A stretch of 64,000 nt of DNA from Kumtagia sp963820075 (GTDB taxonomy: Bacteria; Pseudomonadota; Alphaproteobacteria; Rhizobiales; Rhizobiaceae). The position numbers and the translations under genes were made by a program. Under the pieces are notes generated by a model. That model was not told the origin of the DNA. It did no database searches and saw only the letters and a list, made by a program, of their open reading frames with translations. The DNA lies in contig CAWFYS010000006.1 of the NCBI GenBank assembly GCA_963820075.1, positions 434,001 through 498,000 on the forward strand, given 5' to 3'. This document shows, piece by piece, positions 26,977-36,084 of this stretch (the first letter of the stretch is position 1; each line of letters starts with the position of its first letter).

Positions 26977-26979
26977 CTG

Positions 26980-27867
26980 TCACTCCAAATTCTGTACCTG
27001 TTCCCGGAACTGATCCACCACCGCCTTCAGTTCCAGGCCGATCGCGGTTATCGTTGCCGCGTTGGATTTTGAGCACAAAGTGTTTGATTCGCGATTAAAT
27101 TCTTGCGCGAGGAAATCCAGCTTGCGGCCGATCGGCCCTCCGGCGGAAAGCAGCGCTCGCCCGGACGCGACATGCGTGTTCAGCCGGTCGATCTCTTCGC
27201 GGATGTCGGCCTTGGTCGCCAGGAATGCCGCCTCCATATGAAGCCGGCCCTCATCCAGGGAGGCCGCGGCATCCATCAGCAAGGCGACCTGCTCGGCGAT
27301 GCGGGCACGTATGGCAGCGGTTTCGCGCGACGGATCAGCCTCGGCGCGCGCCGTGAGCGCCGCGATGGCCGCGATGTGGCCCAGAAGCATCTCGCCCATG
27401 GCTGCTCCCTCCCGCTGGCGAAACATCGCCAGATCGTCGATCGCGGTGTCCAGGACTGCCAGAATGGCGGCGTCGAGGGCAATGCGCGTCTCGTCCATCG
27501 CGGTTGGCTCCGGGACTTCGAGCACGCCGCGCAAGGCGAGCAGGCCATCGGAGCTTGCCGGGGCGATGCCATACTGTTCGGACAGCCGCGCGGCCAAGTC
27601 GGCCAGATCCTTCAGCAGCGCTTCGTTCACAACGGGAACGGCAAGGCCGCCGCCGCGACCAATCGTCAATGTCGCCTGAAAATTGCCGCGGGCAAAGCGC
27701 CGCTGCAACGCCTGGCGCACCACCGGCTCAAGGCGTTCGAAGCCCGGAGGCAGGCGCAGCCTTATCTCGATCGTCTTGCCGTTGACCGACTTCAATTCCC
27801 ACGCAATCGACGTGCCGTCCTTCTCGCCGGTCGCGCGCGAGAAACCGGTCATGCTTTGCAAATTCAT
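26980..27867 (-). CDS. YicC-family endoribonuclease
   Basis: 295 residues from the MNLQSMTGFSRA start, which matches the family better than the codon four residues upstream. YicC proteins carry an N-terminal YicC domain (SVNGKTIEIRLRLPPGFERL) and a C-terminal DUF1732 domain (IGRKLDFLAQEFNRESNTLC). The E. coli protein is an RNase acting on small RNAs. Located between mltG and gmk; a repeat pair separates it from mltG. Confidence 0.93.
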   Translation of the reverse strand: MNLQSMTGFSRATGEKDGTSIAWELKSVNGKTIEIRLRLPPGFERLEPVVRQALQRRFARGNFQATLTIGRGGGLAVPVVNEALLKDLADLAARLSEQYGIAPASSDGLLALRGVLEVPEPTAMDETRIALDAAILAVLDTAIDDLAMFRQREGAAMGEMLLGHIAAIAALTARAEADPSRETAAIRARIAEQVALLMDAAASLDEGRLHMEAAFLATKADIREEIDRLNTHVASGRALLSAGGPIGRKLDFLAQEFNRESNTLCSKSNAATITAIGLELKAVVDQFREQVQNLE

Positions 27868-27981
27868 GGTGCCGGTCATCCTTCAGCAAAGGCCAGTCTC
27901 CCGAAACCGGCTGGGCGGGAGCAGTTCCCGACGTGATGCGGTAAAGCGTCCGCGGCCGCTCGTCCAGTCCTGCGTTGAATG

Positions 27982-28087
27982 CTGAGCAGACTTGCGTGGC
28001 TTCGCCCACGCTTCGCCTGCTTAGCCTCTTGTTTTGTCGCAGGGTTCTGTCGGAAAACCGTGGCACACTTTTCCGGAACCTGCTTAG
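27982..28087 (-). repeat. 106-bp dispersed repeat, copy between mltG and yicC
   Basis: Ends CTGAGCAG and CTGCTTAG. On the minus strand, the direction of mltG and yicC transcription, it reads in the same orientation as the copy after surA. The internal hairpins are kept. Its last two bases (AG) are also the first two of the longer inverted-repeat element on its right. Confidence 0.92.
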
Positions 28088-28260
28088 AGCAAATTGCGGT
28101 TGGATTGAAGTCATTCTGTTTTCTCGGACGGCGCGGCGATCCACCAGGAGGGTCGCGAGGGTCGTACCGGTGGTACGGCCGAGCGAGCCAACGCCATAGG
28201 CGCCCGGAAACCCGGAGGGCCGGGCCGGCAGAATGGTTCAATCCAATCGCAACTTGCTCT
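28086..28260. mobile_element. 175-bp element with about 32-bp terminal inverted repeats (MITE-like)
   Basis: The left end begins AGAGCAAATTGCGGTTGGAT and the right end finishes ATCCAATCGCAACTTGCTCT. The ends pair over about 32 bp (continuing through CATTCTG) with a few mismatches. There is no coding capacity inside; a short GTACCGGTGGTAC palindrome lies in the middle. The right end forms part of the mltG TAG stop codon. Non-autonomous element or structured intergenic repeat; the family name is unknown to me. Confidence 0.75.
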
Positions 28261-29485
28261 ATTGCGCGGTATCGGCGTCCTGCGATCCGGCCTTAGCCGC
28301 TTCGCCGGCCTGCTTCTTCTGAATCGCCCGCCAGCGCGCGACGTTCCTGTTGTGCTGTTCCAGCGTTTCGGCAAAAACATGGCCGCCGGTGCCGTCCGCA
28401 ACAAAATAGAGGTCGTCGGTCTGAAGCGGGTTCGCCACGGCTTCCAGCGCGGCTCGGCCCGGAATGGCGATCGGCGTCGGCGGCAGGCCGTCGATCACAT
28501 AAGTGTTGTAGGGCGTCGGCTTCTCCAGGTCGGACTGGTAGATGGGACGATCCGCCGGCCTTCCGGCGCCACCGAAGAGACCATAGATAATGGTCGGGTC
28601 CGATTGCAGGCGCATGTTCCTGCGGAGCCGGTTGACGAAAACGGAGGCGACATGGGGCCGCTCCAAATCGACGCCCGTCTCCTTCTCGACGATGGAGGCC
28701 AGGGTCACGAATTCGTTGATGTCGGCGACCGGCAGGTCCGGCGCGCGTTTGGCCCATATCTCGTCGATCAGCGCCTCCTGTTGCGCCATCATGTTCTCGA
28801 TCACCACCCGGCGCTCGGCGCCGCGCGTAAAGCGCTGCGTATCGGCCGCCAGGCTTCCCTCGGCCGGCACTTCGGCCGGCATGTCCCCGGTCAGAGCTTC
28901 ATGGTCGGCAACGCGCCTCAGCGCCTGGTCAACGGTGAGACCCTCCGGAATAGTCAACGAATACATCATCGACCTTCCGCTCTGCAGCAGCTTCATGACG
29001 TCGCGCATCGAGGCCCCCGCCTCGATCTGGTATTCGCCCGCCTTGAGCGTCGCCTCGCCGCCATAGGCCCGGATGCCGAGACGGAAGATGGTGGCGTCCG
29101 TGATCAGGCCGTTCTGTTCCAGGTCGGCGGCGATTCGCGCAACGCCGGTGTTGGGCCTGACCAGGAAGGTGCTGGCTGCCGCCGTGGGTCCGGGCGCATC
29201 GAAAGCCCGCTTGCCGAAATAGACAGCAGCGCCCGCGCCGACGACCGCCAGCATCACCAGCGAGATGAGAAAGTTCATGAAGACGACGATCTGATTGCGC
29301 GAAGCACGCGACCGGCGCACGGGCGGCGGCGTGCCCGCCTGCGGCTTAAGGGCCTCGCTCGCCGTCTGGGGCGCGGCAGGCTTGGGCGCGGCAGGCTGGG
29401 GCGCGGAAGGCTGGGGCGCCTCCTCCGGCTTGGAAGGGTCGGGCTGCCGTCCAAACTCGGCCGTATTGGGCTGGGTGTCGCTCAT
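28259..29485 (-). CDS. mltG: Endolytic murein transglycosylase MltG
   Basis: 408 residues. MltG cleaves nascent peptidoglycan glycan strands at the inner membrane and is thought to set strand length. Order: a Pro/Ala-rich cytoplasmic N-terminus (PQPAAPKPAAPQTA repeats), one membrane helix (NFLISLVMLAVVGAGAAVYFG), a LysM-like region, and the YceG catalytic domain with LASIVEKETGVDLERPHVAS, LQSDPTIIYGLFGG and YNTYVIDGLPPTPIAIPG. Downstream of fabF and upstream of yicC. The stop codon is shared with the end of an inserted repeat. Confidence 0.95.
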   Translation of the reverse strand: MSDTQPNTAEFGRQPDPSKPEEAPQPSAPQPAAPKPAAPQTASEALKPQAGTPPPVRRSRASRNQIVVFMNFLISLVMLAVVGAGAAVYFGKRAFDAPGPTAAASTFLVRPNTGVARIAADLEQNGLITDATIFRLGIRAYGGEATLKAGEYQIEAGASMRDVMKLLQSGRSMMYSLTIPEGLTVDQALRRVADHEALTGDMPAEVPAEGSLAADTQRFTRGAERRVVIENMMAQQEALIDEIWAKRAPDLPVADINEFVTLASIVEKETGVDLERPHVASVFVNRLRRNMRLQSDPTIIYGLFGGAGRPADRPIYQSDLEKPTPYNTYVIDGLPPTPIAIPGRAALEAVANPLQTDDLYFVADGTGGHVFAETLEQHNRNVARWRAIQKKQAGEAAKAGSQDADTAQ

Positions 29486-29565
29486 CGCCTCGAGAAATCC
29501 GATCGGGCCTGGAGACTAGGCGCGAATATGGCAAAATTCCCGGCAGGCCGGAAATCAATTGGCGT

Positions 29566-30855
29566 TCAGCCGTCGAAACGCTGGAAAACCAGCGATGCAT
29601 TGGTTCCGCCAAAACCGAAGGAATTGGACAGTGCCACATCCACCCGGCGCGGCCTAGCCTCGATCGGCACCAGGTCGATCGCGGTCTCGCGCTCGGGATT
29701 CTCCAGATTGATGGTCGGCGGCGCGATATTGTCGCGAATGGCAAGGATCGAGAAAATCGCTTCGGCCGCGCCGGCCGCGCCAAGAAGGTGGCCGACCGCC
29801 GATTTGGTCGAGGACATCGAGATTTTCGACGCGGCATTGCCGGCCAGCCGCTCGACGGCGCCAAGCTCGATCGTGTCGGCCATGGTCGAGGTGCCGTGCG
29901 CGTTGACATAGTCAAGATCGGCCGCCTGCAGTCCGGCGCGCTTCAAGGCCGCGCTCATGCAGCGAAAGGCGCCGTCGCCATCCTCGGCCGGCGCGGTGAT
30001 GTGGTGGGCGTCGCCGGTCAGGCCGTATCCGACAAGCTCGGCATAGATTTTGGCGCCACGCGCCTTGGCATGCTCGAGTTCCTCGAGCACCACCACGCCG
30101 GCCCCCTCACCCATGACGAAGCCGTCACGGTCCCGGTCGAAGGGGCGCGACGCGGTCTCGGGCGAATCGTTGCGAGCGGTCGAGAGGGCGCGGCAAGCCG
30201 CGAAGCCAGCCAGCGAGAGCCTTGTCACCGGAGCCTCGGCGCCACCCGCCAGCATCACTTCGGCATCGCCGAACATGATCAGCCGCGCGGCATCGCCAAT
30301 GGCGTGCGCACCGGTCGAACAGGCGGTCACGACCGCGTGGTTCGGACCCTTCAGGCCGTGGCGAATCGACACCTGTCCCGACACGAGATTGATGATGTTG
30401 CCGGGGATGAAGAAGGGACTGATGCGGCGCGGGCCACGCTCCTTGAGCAAAAGCGCATTTTCGGCGATGCCGTCGATGCCGCCGATGCCGGAGCCGATCA
30501 TCACGCCGGTTGCGTTGCGGTCCTCGGCCGATTTCGGCTCCCAGCCGGAATCCTTCAGCGCCTCGTCGGCGGCCGCGATCCCGTACAGGATGAAGTCGCC
30601 GATCTTGCGCAGCTCCTTCGGCTCCAGATAAGCCTCCGGATTGAAGACATGGCCGCCACCATTGCCGCGCGGAATGACATGCGCGATCTTGCAGGGAAGA
30701 TCGTCAACCTGGAAGCTCTCGACACGCCGGCAGGCACTTCTGCCGGCGAGTATCTGCCTCCAGCCATGGTCCACGCCGACGCCGAACGGCGACAGCAGGC
30801 CAAGTCCCGTGACTACGACACGTCTGATCGCAGCCTCCCGACGAGTTGACGGCAT
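29566..30855 (-). CDS. fabF: Beta-ketoacyl-ACP synthase II
   Basis: 429 residues. A condensing enzyme of fatty-acid elongation. The active-site Cys179 lies in VVTACSTGAHAIG; the histidines are in NAHGTSTMADT and SAVGHLLGAAGA. The N-terminus RRVVVTGLGLLSPFG is standard. It lies 10 bp after acpP within a fabD-fabG-acpP-fabF-mltG cluster, all on the minus strand. Confidence 0.97.
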   Translation of the reverse strand: MPSTRREAAIRRVVVTGLGLLSPFGVGVDHGWRQILAGRSACRRVESFQVDDLPCKIAHVIPRGNGGGHVFNPEAYLEPKELRKIGDFILYGIAAADEALKDSGWEPKSAEDRNATGVMIGSGIGGIDGIAENALLLKERGPRRISPFFIPGNIINLVSGQVSIRHGLKGPNHAVVTACSTGAHAIGDAARLIMFGDAEVMLAGGAEAPVTRLSLAGFAACRALSTARNDSPETASRPFDRDRDGFVMGEGAGVVVLEELEHAKARGAKIYAELVGYGLTGDAHHITAPAEDGDGAFRCMSAALKRAGLQAADLDYVNAHGTSTMADTIELGAVERLAGNAASKISMSSTKSAVGHLLGAAGAAEAIFSILAIRDNIAPPTINLENPERETAIDLVPIEARPRRVDVALSNSFGFGGTNASLVFQRFDG

Positions 30856-30865
30856 TATCCGAATG

Positions 30866-31102
30866 TCAGGCCGAGGCCTTGTCGATATATTTCACCGCGT
30901 CTCCGACGGTGAGGATCGTCTCGGCGGCATCGTCCGGAATCTCGACGCCGAATTCCTCCTCGAAGGCCATCACGAGCTCGACCGTGTCCAGGCTGTCGGC
31001 GCCCAGGTCATCGATGAAGCTCGCGGCCTCGGTCACCTTCTCGGCATCAACGCCCAGATGCTCGACCACGATCTTCTTGACGCGCTCTGCGGTGTCACTC
31101 AT
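30866..31102 (-). CDS. acpP: Acyl carrier protein
   Basis: 78 residues, acidic. Ser37 in GADSLDTVELVM is the 4'-phosphopantetheine attachment site. It carries growing acyl chains for fatty-acid synthesis. Located between fabG (208 bp upstream) and fabF (10 bp downstream). The 208-bp gap with fabG probably holds a separate acpP promoter. Confidence 0.98.
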   Translation of the reverse strand: MSDTAERVKKIVVEHLGVDAEKVTEAASFIDDLGADSLDTVELVMAFEEEFGVEIPDDAAETILTVGDAVKYIDKASA

Positions 31103-31310
31103 TTTGGCTTCCTCGTCTCAGGTTATGTGCCTTCGTTAGCGACCGGATTGCCGCTAATCAAGCTGAAAGATGGCATTGTCCGCAACGCGGCTTTCGCGGT
31201 TGGGGATTGCGCTCCGGTCGCCCGACGTTTCGGGCAGTACACGAAAATTTCGGGCCGTCCAAGGCGAAACGCAGACTGAAAGCGGCGTTTCCGGCTCGGC
31301 TCGATCTGCT

Positions 31311-32048
31311 TCAGATCATCGCCATGCCGCCATTCACGTGGATAGTCTGGCCGGTGATATAGCCGGCCTCGTCGGACGCAAGGAAGGCCACCGCCGCAGC
31401 GACCTCGGCGCCCGTTCCCATGCGCTTCGACGGGACCGCGCTCATGATCGCTTCCTTCTGCTTGTCGTTGAGCTTGTCGGTCATGGCGGACTCGATGAAG
31501 CCCGGCGCCACGCAGTTGACGGTCACATTGCGGGTCGCGATTTCCTGCGCCAGCGACTTGGTGAAGCCGATCATGCCGGCCTTCGACGCGCAGTAATTGG
31601 CCTGGCCCGGATTGCCCGTTACGCCGACGACGGAAGTTATGTTGATGATGCGGCCCTTGCGCCGGCGCATCATCGGATGCGTCAATTCGCGCGTCAGCCG
31701 AAACACAGAAGTAAGATTGACCTCGATCACCGAATCCCAATCGGCGTCCGACATCCGGACGAACAGCCCGTCACGGGTGATGCCGGCATTGTTGACGAGA
31801 ATGTCCACGCCCTCAAGTCCGGCCTCCGCCTTCTGGCCGAGCGCCTTGACGTCGTCGCGTTTCGTCAGGTCCGCCGGAAAAAGCTTCACGCGATCGCCGA
31901 GATCGCTCGCCAGCGCCTCCAGTTTCTCGACGCGGGTTCCGTGGAGGCCCACCGTCGCTCCCTGGGCATGCAGCAGACGGGCGATCGCCTCGCCTATGCC
32001 GCCGGTCGCGCCGGTTACGAGCGCCTTGCGTCCCGAAAGATCGAACAT
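31311..32048 (-). CDS. fabG: 3-oxoacyl-ACP reductase FabG
   Basis: 245 residues. An NADPH-dependent SDR that reduces 3-oxoacyl-ACP. The nucleotide motif is TGATGGIGEAI, the NNAG motif is present, and the Ser-Tyr-Lys triad is in NITSVVGVTG (Ser139) and ANYCASKAG (Tyr152, Lys156). The ATG has GGAGG about eight bases upstream. A 106-bp repeat lies between it and fabD. Confidence 0.97.
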   Translation of the reverse strand: MFDLSGRKALVTGATGGIGEAIARLLHAQGATVGLHGTRVEKLEALASDLGDRVKLFPADLTKRDDVKALGQKAEAGLEGVDILVNNAGITRDGLFVRMSDADWDSVIEVNLTSVFRLTRELTHPMMRRRKGRIINITSVVGVTGNPGQANYCASKAGMIGFTKSLAQEIATRNVTVNCVAPGFIESAMTDKLNDKQKEAIMSAVPSKRMGTGAEVAAAVAFLASDEAGYITGQTIHVNGGMAMI

Positions 32049-32072
32049 TTTTCCGCCTCCAGAGTGGGCCGA

Positions 32073-32178
32073 CTAAGCAGACTTGCGTGGCTTCGCCCAC
32101 GCTTCGCCTGCTTAGCCTCTTGTTTTGTCGCAGGTTTCTGTCGGAAAACCGTGACACACTTTTCCGGAACCTGCTTAG
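32073..32178 (-). repeat. 106-bp dispersed repeat, copy between fabD and fabG
   Basis: Ends CTAAGCAG and CTGCTTAG. It is the closest match to the copy after surA and reads in the direction of fab transcription. It lies 7 bp after the fabD stop and 24 bp before the fabG start, leaving the fabG ribosome-binding site outside the element. Confidence 0.92.
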
Positions 32179-32185
32179 TCTCGCA

Positions 32186-33127
32186 TCAGCTCAAGGCCGC
32201 GAGCGCGGCCTCGACATCCGCCGGCGCGCCGATATTGGCCGTCGCAATCCGCTTGTCGATGCGGCGCGCCAAGCCCGACAGAACTTTTCCCGCGCCTACC
32301 TCGTAGAGAGTGGACACGCCCTTGGCCGCGAACCACTCCACGGTCTCGCGCCAGCGCACCTGTCCGGTCACCTGTTCGACAAGGCGCCTGGCGATCTCGT
32401 CCGGATCGCTCAGCGGCTCGACGACGACATTGGCGACCACCGGTACGGACGGCCGGTGCTTTGCCACGCCGGCAAGCGCCTCGCGCATCGCCTCGGCGGC
32501 GGGCGCCATCAATGCCGAATGGAAGGGCGCGGAGACGGACAGCATCAAGGCCCGCTTGGCGCCCTTTTCCGTGCACAGGCGCGCGGCCTGCTCGACGGCC
32601 GCCCTGGCTCCGGAAATCACGAGCTGGCCGCCGCCATTGTCGTTGGCGATCTGGCAGGCCGCGCCCCGTCCCGCCTCGGCGCAGGCAGCCTCGACGCTCG
32701 CATGGTCAAGCCCGATAATGGCCGCCATCGCCCCTTCGCCGACCGGAACCGCCTGCTGCATCGCGTTGCCGCGGATACGCAGCAGCCGCGCGGTATCGGC
32801 CACCGAAAACACGCCGGCCGCCGCGAGCGCCGAATATTCGCCGAGCGAGTGGCCCGCGACGTAAGCCACCTTGTCCTTGAGCGAAAAGCCCCGCGCCTCC
32901 AGCGCCCGCACGGCGGCGAGCGACACGGCCATCAGCGCCGGCTGCGCGTTGGCGGTCAGCGTCAGCCTTTCCTCCGGTCCTTCCCACATTAGTGTGGAGA
33001 GCTTTTCACCGAGTGCCCCGTCGACCTCGTCGAACACCGCCCTCGCTTCGGGGAACGCCTCGGCCAGATCCTTGCCCATTCCCACGGATTGGCTGCCCTG
33101 GCCGGGAAAGGTGAACGCGATCGCCAT
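32186..33127 (-). CDS. fabD: Malonyl-CoA:ACP transacylase FabD
   Basis: 313 residues from the second of two adjacent ATGs, six bases after AGGAG; a longer start at 33181 adds non-conserved residues. It loads malonyl groups onto ACP. Motifs: FTFPGQGSQSVGMG at the N-terminus, active-site Ser94 in AGHSLGEYSAL, and a PFHSALM segment with the catalytic His. First gene of the fab cluster, divergent from the LTA-synthase-like gene. Confidence 0.97.
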   Translation of the reverse strand: MAIAFTFPGQGSQSVGMGKDLAEAFPEARAVFDEVDGALGEKLSTLMWEGPEERLTLTANAQPALMAVSLAAVRALEARGFSLKDKVAYVAGHSLGEYSALAAAGVFSVADTARLLRIRGNAMQQAVPVGEGAMAAIIGLDHASVEAACAEAGRGAACQIANDNGGGQLVISGARAAVEQAARLCTEKGAKRALMLSVSAPFHSALMAPAAEAMREALAGVAKHRPSVPVVANVVVEPLSDPDEIARRLVEQVTGQVRWRETVEWFAAKGVSTLYEVGAGKVLSGLARRIDKRIATANIGAPADVEAALAALS

Positions 33128-33303
33128 CATCGTCTCCTGACTTCCCGACAGCCTGTCGCGCAGGGGCGGCGCCCAAGTCAAGAGCGCGCTGACGATCGCG
33201 CGATGTCGTCTGCGTCAAAAATCGTTCGCCGGCATCGCTTCCGTCCGCAATTTGGCCACAGGGTCTCGATTTTTGTGAAGGTTGAATGACATTTGCGTGA
33301 CGA

Positions 33304-35280
33304 ATGCGCGACAGGTATCGCCGGCATCGGTCGAGGAAGCGTATTTTGGGTTTTCAAGGGTCAAGTTCGAAACCGGAGGAGCCGCAGCCGGATCGCGTCG
33401 GCGACAACCGCTCAAGGCAGCGCGGGTCGCTGTTGCGCCTTGGCGGATCCGGCTTCGCCCTGCTGCTGATTGCCGCCCTGTTGGTGTTTACGGTCGAACT
33501 GATCGCGCGCGGCTCGCTTGAGCAGACGCTGCTGTTCTTCCAGCAGCCATTCCGTCCCGGCTGGACGACGGTCGTCTTGTTCGCGCTGCTGATCGTATTC
33601 TTCGACGCCCTGCTCGGCCGCGCCTATATTGCCTTGTTCCTGCTGGCGCCGGTTGCGCTGGGGCTTGCCTTTGTCGGCCAGCAAAAGGCGTTCTACCTGG
33701 GCGATCCGCTTTACCCGACCGATTTCCTCTATGCCCGGCAGATCGTCGAACTCATGCCGCTGCTCGTGGGCCAACGACCCGGCGCCGCGCTGCTTTTCGC
33801 CGCGATCGGCCTCGTGGCCGTTGCATTGTTTGTCACGGCATGGCGTTTCTGGCGCCGGCGCGCGCCGCGGTTGACGCTGAAGGCGCGGCTCTCGCGGCTG
33901 GCCGTGGCCCTGCCGGCGCTGCTGTTCTTCGGATCGATGATGGACTATGCGACCTTCTCGTGGGCGCGCGACCGGCTCCAGATATCCCCGGTCATGTGGG
34001 ATCAGAAGGAGAACTATAACAGCAACGGCTTCGCCATCGCTTTTGCGCTCAATGTCCCCATGGCCAAGGTCGCCGCGCCGAAGGGCTATTCGCAAGACGC
34101 GATCAAGTCTCTTTCGCAACAGAAACTGGCACCGCTCATCGTTCCGGAAGAGAAGCCCGACATCATCATGGTGATGAGCGAATCATTCTGGGATCCGACG
34201 CGCCTGCCCGGCACGACGATCACCCCCGATCCAATGCCGACAGTGCGCGTTCTCCAGTCCGGTCATGTGCTGTCGCCGGAATTCGGCGGCATGACCGCCA
34301 ATGTCGAATTCGAGGCGCTGACCGGCTTCTCCAACGCCTTCCTGCCCTATGGCAGCATCCCCTACCAGCAATATGTGCGCACGCCGGTGCCGTCGCTGGC
34401 GAAGTTTCTCAAAGGCGAGGGATACAATACGCGTGCGTTCCATCCGTTCGCCGGCTGGTTCTGGAACCGTGCCTCGGTCTATCGCGCCTTCGGGTTCGAC
34501 CGGTTCCTGTCGGAGGAATCGCTTCCCATCCTGGCAAAGCGCGGGCCGCTTGCCGCCGACACCGCCTTCGTCGACGAGATTATCCGGGAGGCCAGTTGGG
34601 CCGTCCGGCCGTTCTTCTATTTCGCCGTCACGCTGCAGGGCCACGGTCCCTACGAGCCGGGCCGCTATCCTGATTCCAGGATCGCGGTCAAAGGCCCGAT
34701 GAGCGAGGCGTCCCGCGAGTCGCTGAAGACCTATGCAACAGGCGTCGCCGACGCCGACCGCAGCCTGGCACGCCTGATCGAATGGGCAAGCAACCGGGAG
34801 CGGCCGACGATCATCGCCTTCTTCGGCGACCATCTGCCGCCGCTGGGACAGGTCTATCCCGAGACCGGCTTCATGAAGGAGATCGTGGCCGACCGCAACG
34901 CTCCGCTCGATGCGCTTGCCGCCCAGCACGAAACGCCGCTGGTCCTGTGGTCGAACCGTTCCGGCCTGATCAAGGATGTCGGCTCGATCAGTCCGGCCTT
35001 CCTGCCGATGTATCTGATGAAGGCGGCCGGGTTCAGCCATCCTTACTACACCGGCTTTCTCGGCGCGGTTCACGATCGTTTCCGCGCGGTCGATCGCAAC
35101 ATGCTGGTGGCACGGGCCGGCGCGGAAACGCCCAACTGGTCGCGCAAGGAGCCGGTCGATCCGCTCATCCGGGACTTCCGCTACCTGCAGCACGACATGA
35201 TCTTCGGCAAACGCTTCGGCGAAGCCTCCTTCTTCCCGACGGTCCAGGAAAGCGCTGGCCTGCGGCGATTCGGCTGGTGA
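33304..35280 (+). CDS. LTA synthase-family membrane phosphotransferase (OpgB/LtaS-type)
   Basis: Up to 658 residues. An N-terminal block of about five membrane helices (to about residue 210) is followed by a periplasmic sulfatase-fold domain. Catalytic signatures are IIMVMSESFWDPT with the metal-binding Glu, MTANVEFEALTGFSNA supplying the nucleophilic Thr region, TLQGHGPYEP and IAFFGDHLPPLG. In Gram-negative relatives such enzymes transfer phosphoglycerol to periplasmic glucans. In rhizobia a plausible substrate is cyclic beta-glucan, but this is inference. An alternative TTG start at 33346, with GAGGAA upstream, would remove 14 residues. Confidence 0.88.
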   Translation: MRDRYRRHRSRKRILGFQGSSSKPEEPQPDRVGDNRSRQRGSLLRLGGSGFALLLIAALLVFTVELIARGSLEQTLLFFQQPFRPGWTTVVLFALLIVFFDALLGRAYIALFLLAPVALGLAFVGQQKAFYLGDPLYPTDFLYARQIVELMPLLVGQRPGAALLFAAIGLVAVALFVTAWRFWRRRAPRLTLKARLSRLAVALPALLFFGSMMDYATFSWARDRLQISPVMWDQKENYNSNGFAIAFALNVPMAKVAAPKGYSQDAIKSLSQQKLAPLIVPEEKPDIIMVMSESFWDPTRLPGTTITPDPMPTVRVLQSGHVLSPEFGGMTANVEFEALTGFSNAFLPYGSIPYQQYVRTPVPSLAKFLKGEGYNTRAFHPFAGWFWNRASVYRAFGFDRFLSEESLPILAKRGPLAADTAFVDEIIREASWAVRPFFYFAVTLQGHGPYEPGRYPDSRIAVKGPMSEASRESLKTYATGVADADRSLARLIEWASNRERPTIIAFFGDHLPPLGQVYPETGFMKEIVADRNAPLDALAAQHETPLVLWSNRSGLIKDVGSISPAFLPMYLMKAAGFSHPYYTGFLGAVHDRFRAVDRNMLVARAGAETPNWSRKEPVDPLIRDFRYLQHDMIFGKRFGEASFFPTVQESAGLRRFGW

Positions 35281-35346
35281 TGTCGGGCGAAGGCATATGA
35301 CTTCCGGCCTGCCCGACCTGCACGTTGCCGCATTCACGCGGCCAAG

Positions 35347-35375
35347 CTTGCGTTCCGGACGAAAACCTGTATAGA
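35347..35375 (+). promoter_or_regulatory. Predicted housekeeping promoter for rpsF-rpsR-rplI
   Basis: A -35 CTTGCG and a -10 TATAGA are separated by 17 bp, close to the alphaproteobacterial CTTGAC-N17-TATA pattern. It lies about 225 bp upstream of rpsF, leaving a long leader that contains stable hairpins. Confidence 0.6.
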
Positions 35376-35405
35376 GCGCGCATCTGCCGGTCCCGGCTGG
35401 GGGCT

Positions 35406-35461
35406 GAACGGAGGGCCGGAGGTTTGGAAAAACCTCCGTTCGAAGGCTGGAATGGCCTTCG
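35406..35461 (+). promoter_or_regulatory. Structured leader of the rpsF operon with competing hairpins
   Basis: The segment CCTCCGTTC (35433-35441) can pair either with GAACGGAGG (35406-35414), 9 bp, or mostly with CGGAGGTTT (35417-35425) in a stem closed by a GGAA tetraloop; the two cannot form together. A further stem CGAAGGC/GCCTTCG follows (35441-35461). Such mutually exclusive folds in front of S6/S18 genes suggest autogenous control by the S6:S18 complex, which binds its own leader in many bacteria. I did not match the published motif base by base. Confidence 0.45.
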
Positions 35462-35598
35462 GCCTCCCGTGTCTCCGCTCTCGACCGTCCATGCTCCTTT
35501 CTTCCCCGTCCCGCGCCTGTCGAGGGAACGGTCAAGACAGGTTGCAGAGGCTTAGCCGCCGGTACCGGGCAGAGATAGGAAGAAAGGCGAAAAGCATC

Positions 35599-36084
35599 AT
35601 GGCTCTCTACGAACATGTGTTTCTTGCCCGGCAGGACCTCTCGCAGCAGCAGGTCGACGCGCTCGTGGATCACTACAAGGGCGTCATCACCGCGAACGGA
35701 GGCACCGTCGGCCGGGTCGAGAACTGGGGATTGAAGTCCCTCACCTACCGGATCAAGAAGAACCGGAAGGCCTACTATACGCTGATGGATTTGAACTGCC
35801 CGCCGGCCGCGCTCAACGAACTCGAGCGGCAACAGGGCCTGTCCGAAGACATCCTGCGTTTCCTGACCGTCAAGGTCGAGGCGCATGAGGAAGGCCAGTC
35901 GGCCATGCTTCAGAAGCGCGAGGAGCGCGGCGAGCGCGGCAGTTTCGGCGACCGCGACCGCGGTGATCGCGGCCCGCGCAGCTTCGGCGATCGTGGGGAC
36001 CGCGGCGATCGCGGCCCGCGCAGCTTCGGCGATCGCGAGGACCGTCCGCGCCGCCCGCGCGAAACCGTTGAGGGAGCCCAATAA
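35599..36084 (+). CDS. rpsF: 30S ribosomal protein S6 with Arg-Gly-Asp-rich tail
   Basis: 161 residues from ATG 35599. The S6 fold occupies the first about 95 residues (ALYEHVFLARQDLS, the GRVENWGLKSLTYRIKKNRK block, LTVKVEAHEEG). The rest is a low-complexity tail with tandem DRGDRGPRSFGDR units encoded by near-identical DNA. S6 binds S18 on the 30S platform. Alphaproteobacterial S6 often has such charged tails, but unit number varies. Its stop overlaps the rpsR start (TAATG). Confidence 0.96.
   Translation: MALYEHVFLARQDLSQQQVDALVDHYKGVITANGGTVGRVENWGLKSLTYRIKKNRKAYYTLMDLNCPPAALNELERQQGLSEDILRFLTVKVEAHEEGQSAMLQKREERGERGSFGDRDRGDRGPRSFGDRGDRGDRGPRSFGDREDRPRRPRETVEGAQ

Noticed and set aside
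34183..36081. 632-codon minus-strand frame over the LTA-synthase-like and rpsF genes
   Set aside because: It crosses two well-conserved plus-strand genes and the rpsF promoter region; no recognisable domain.
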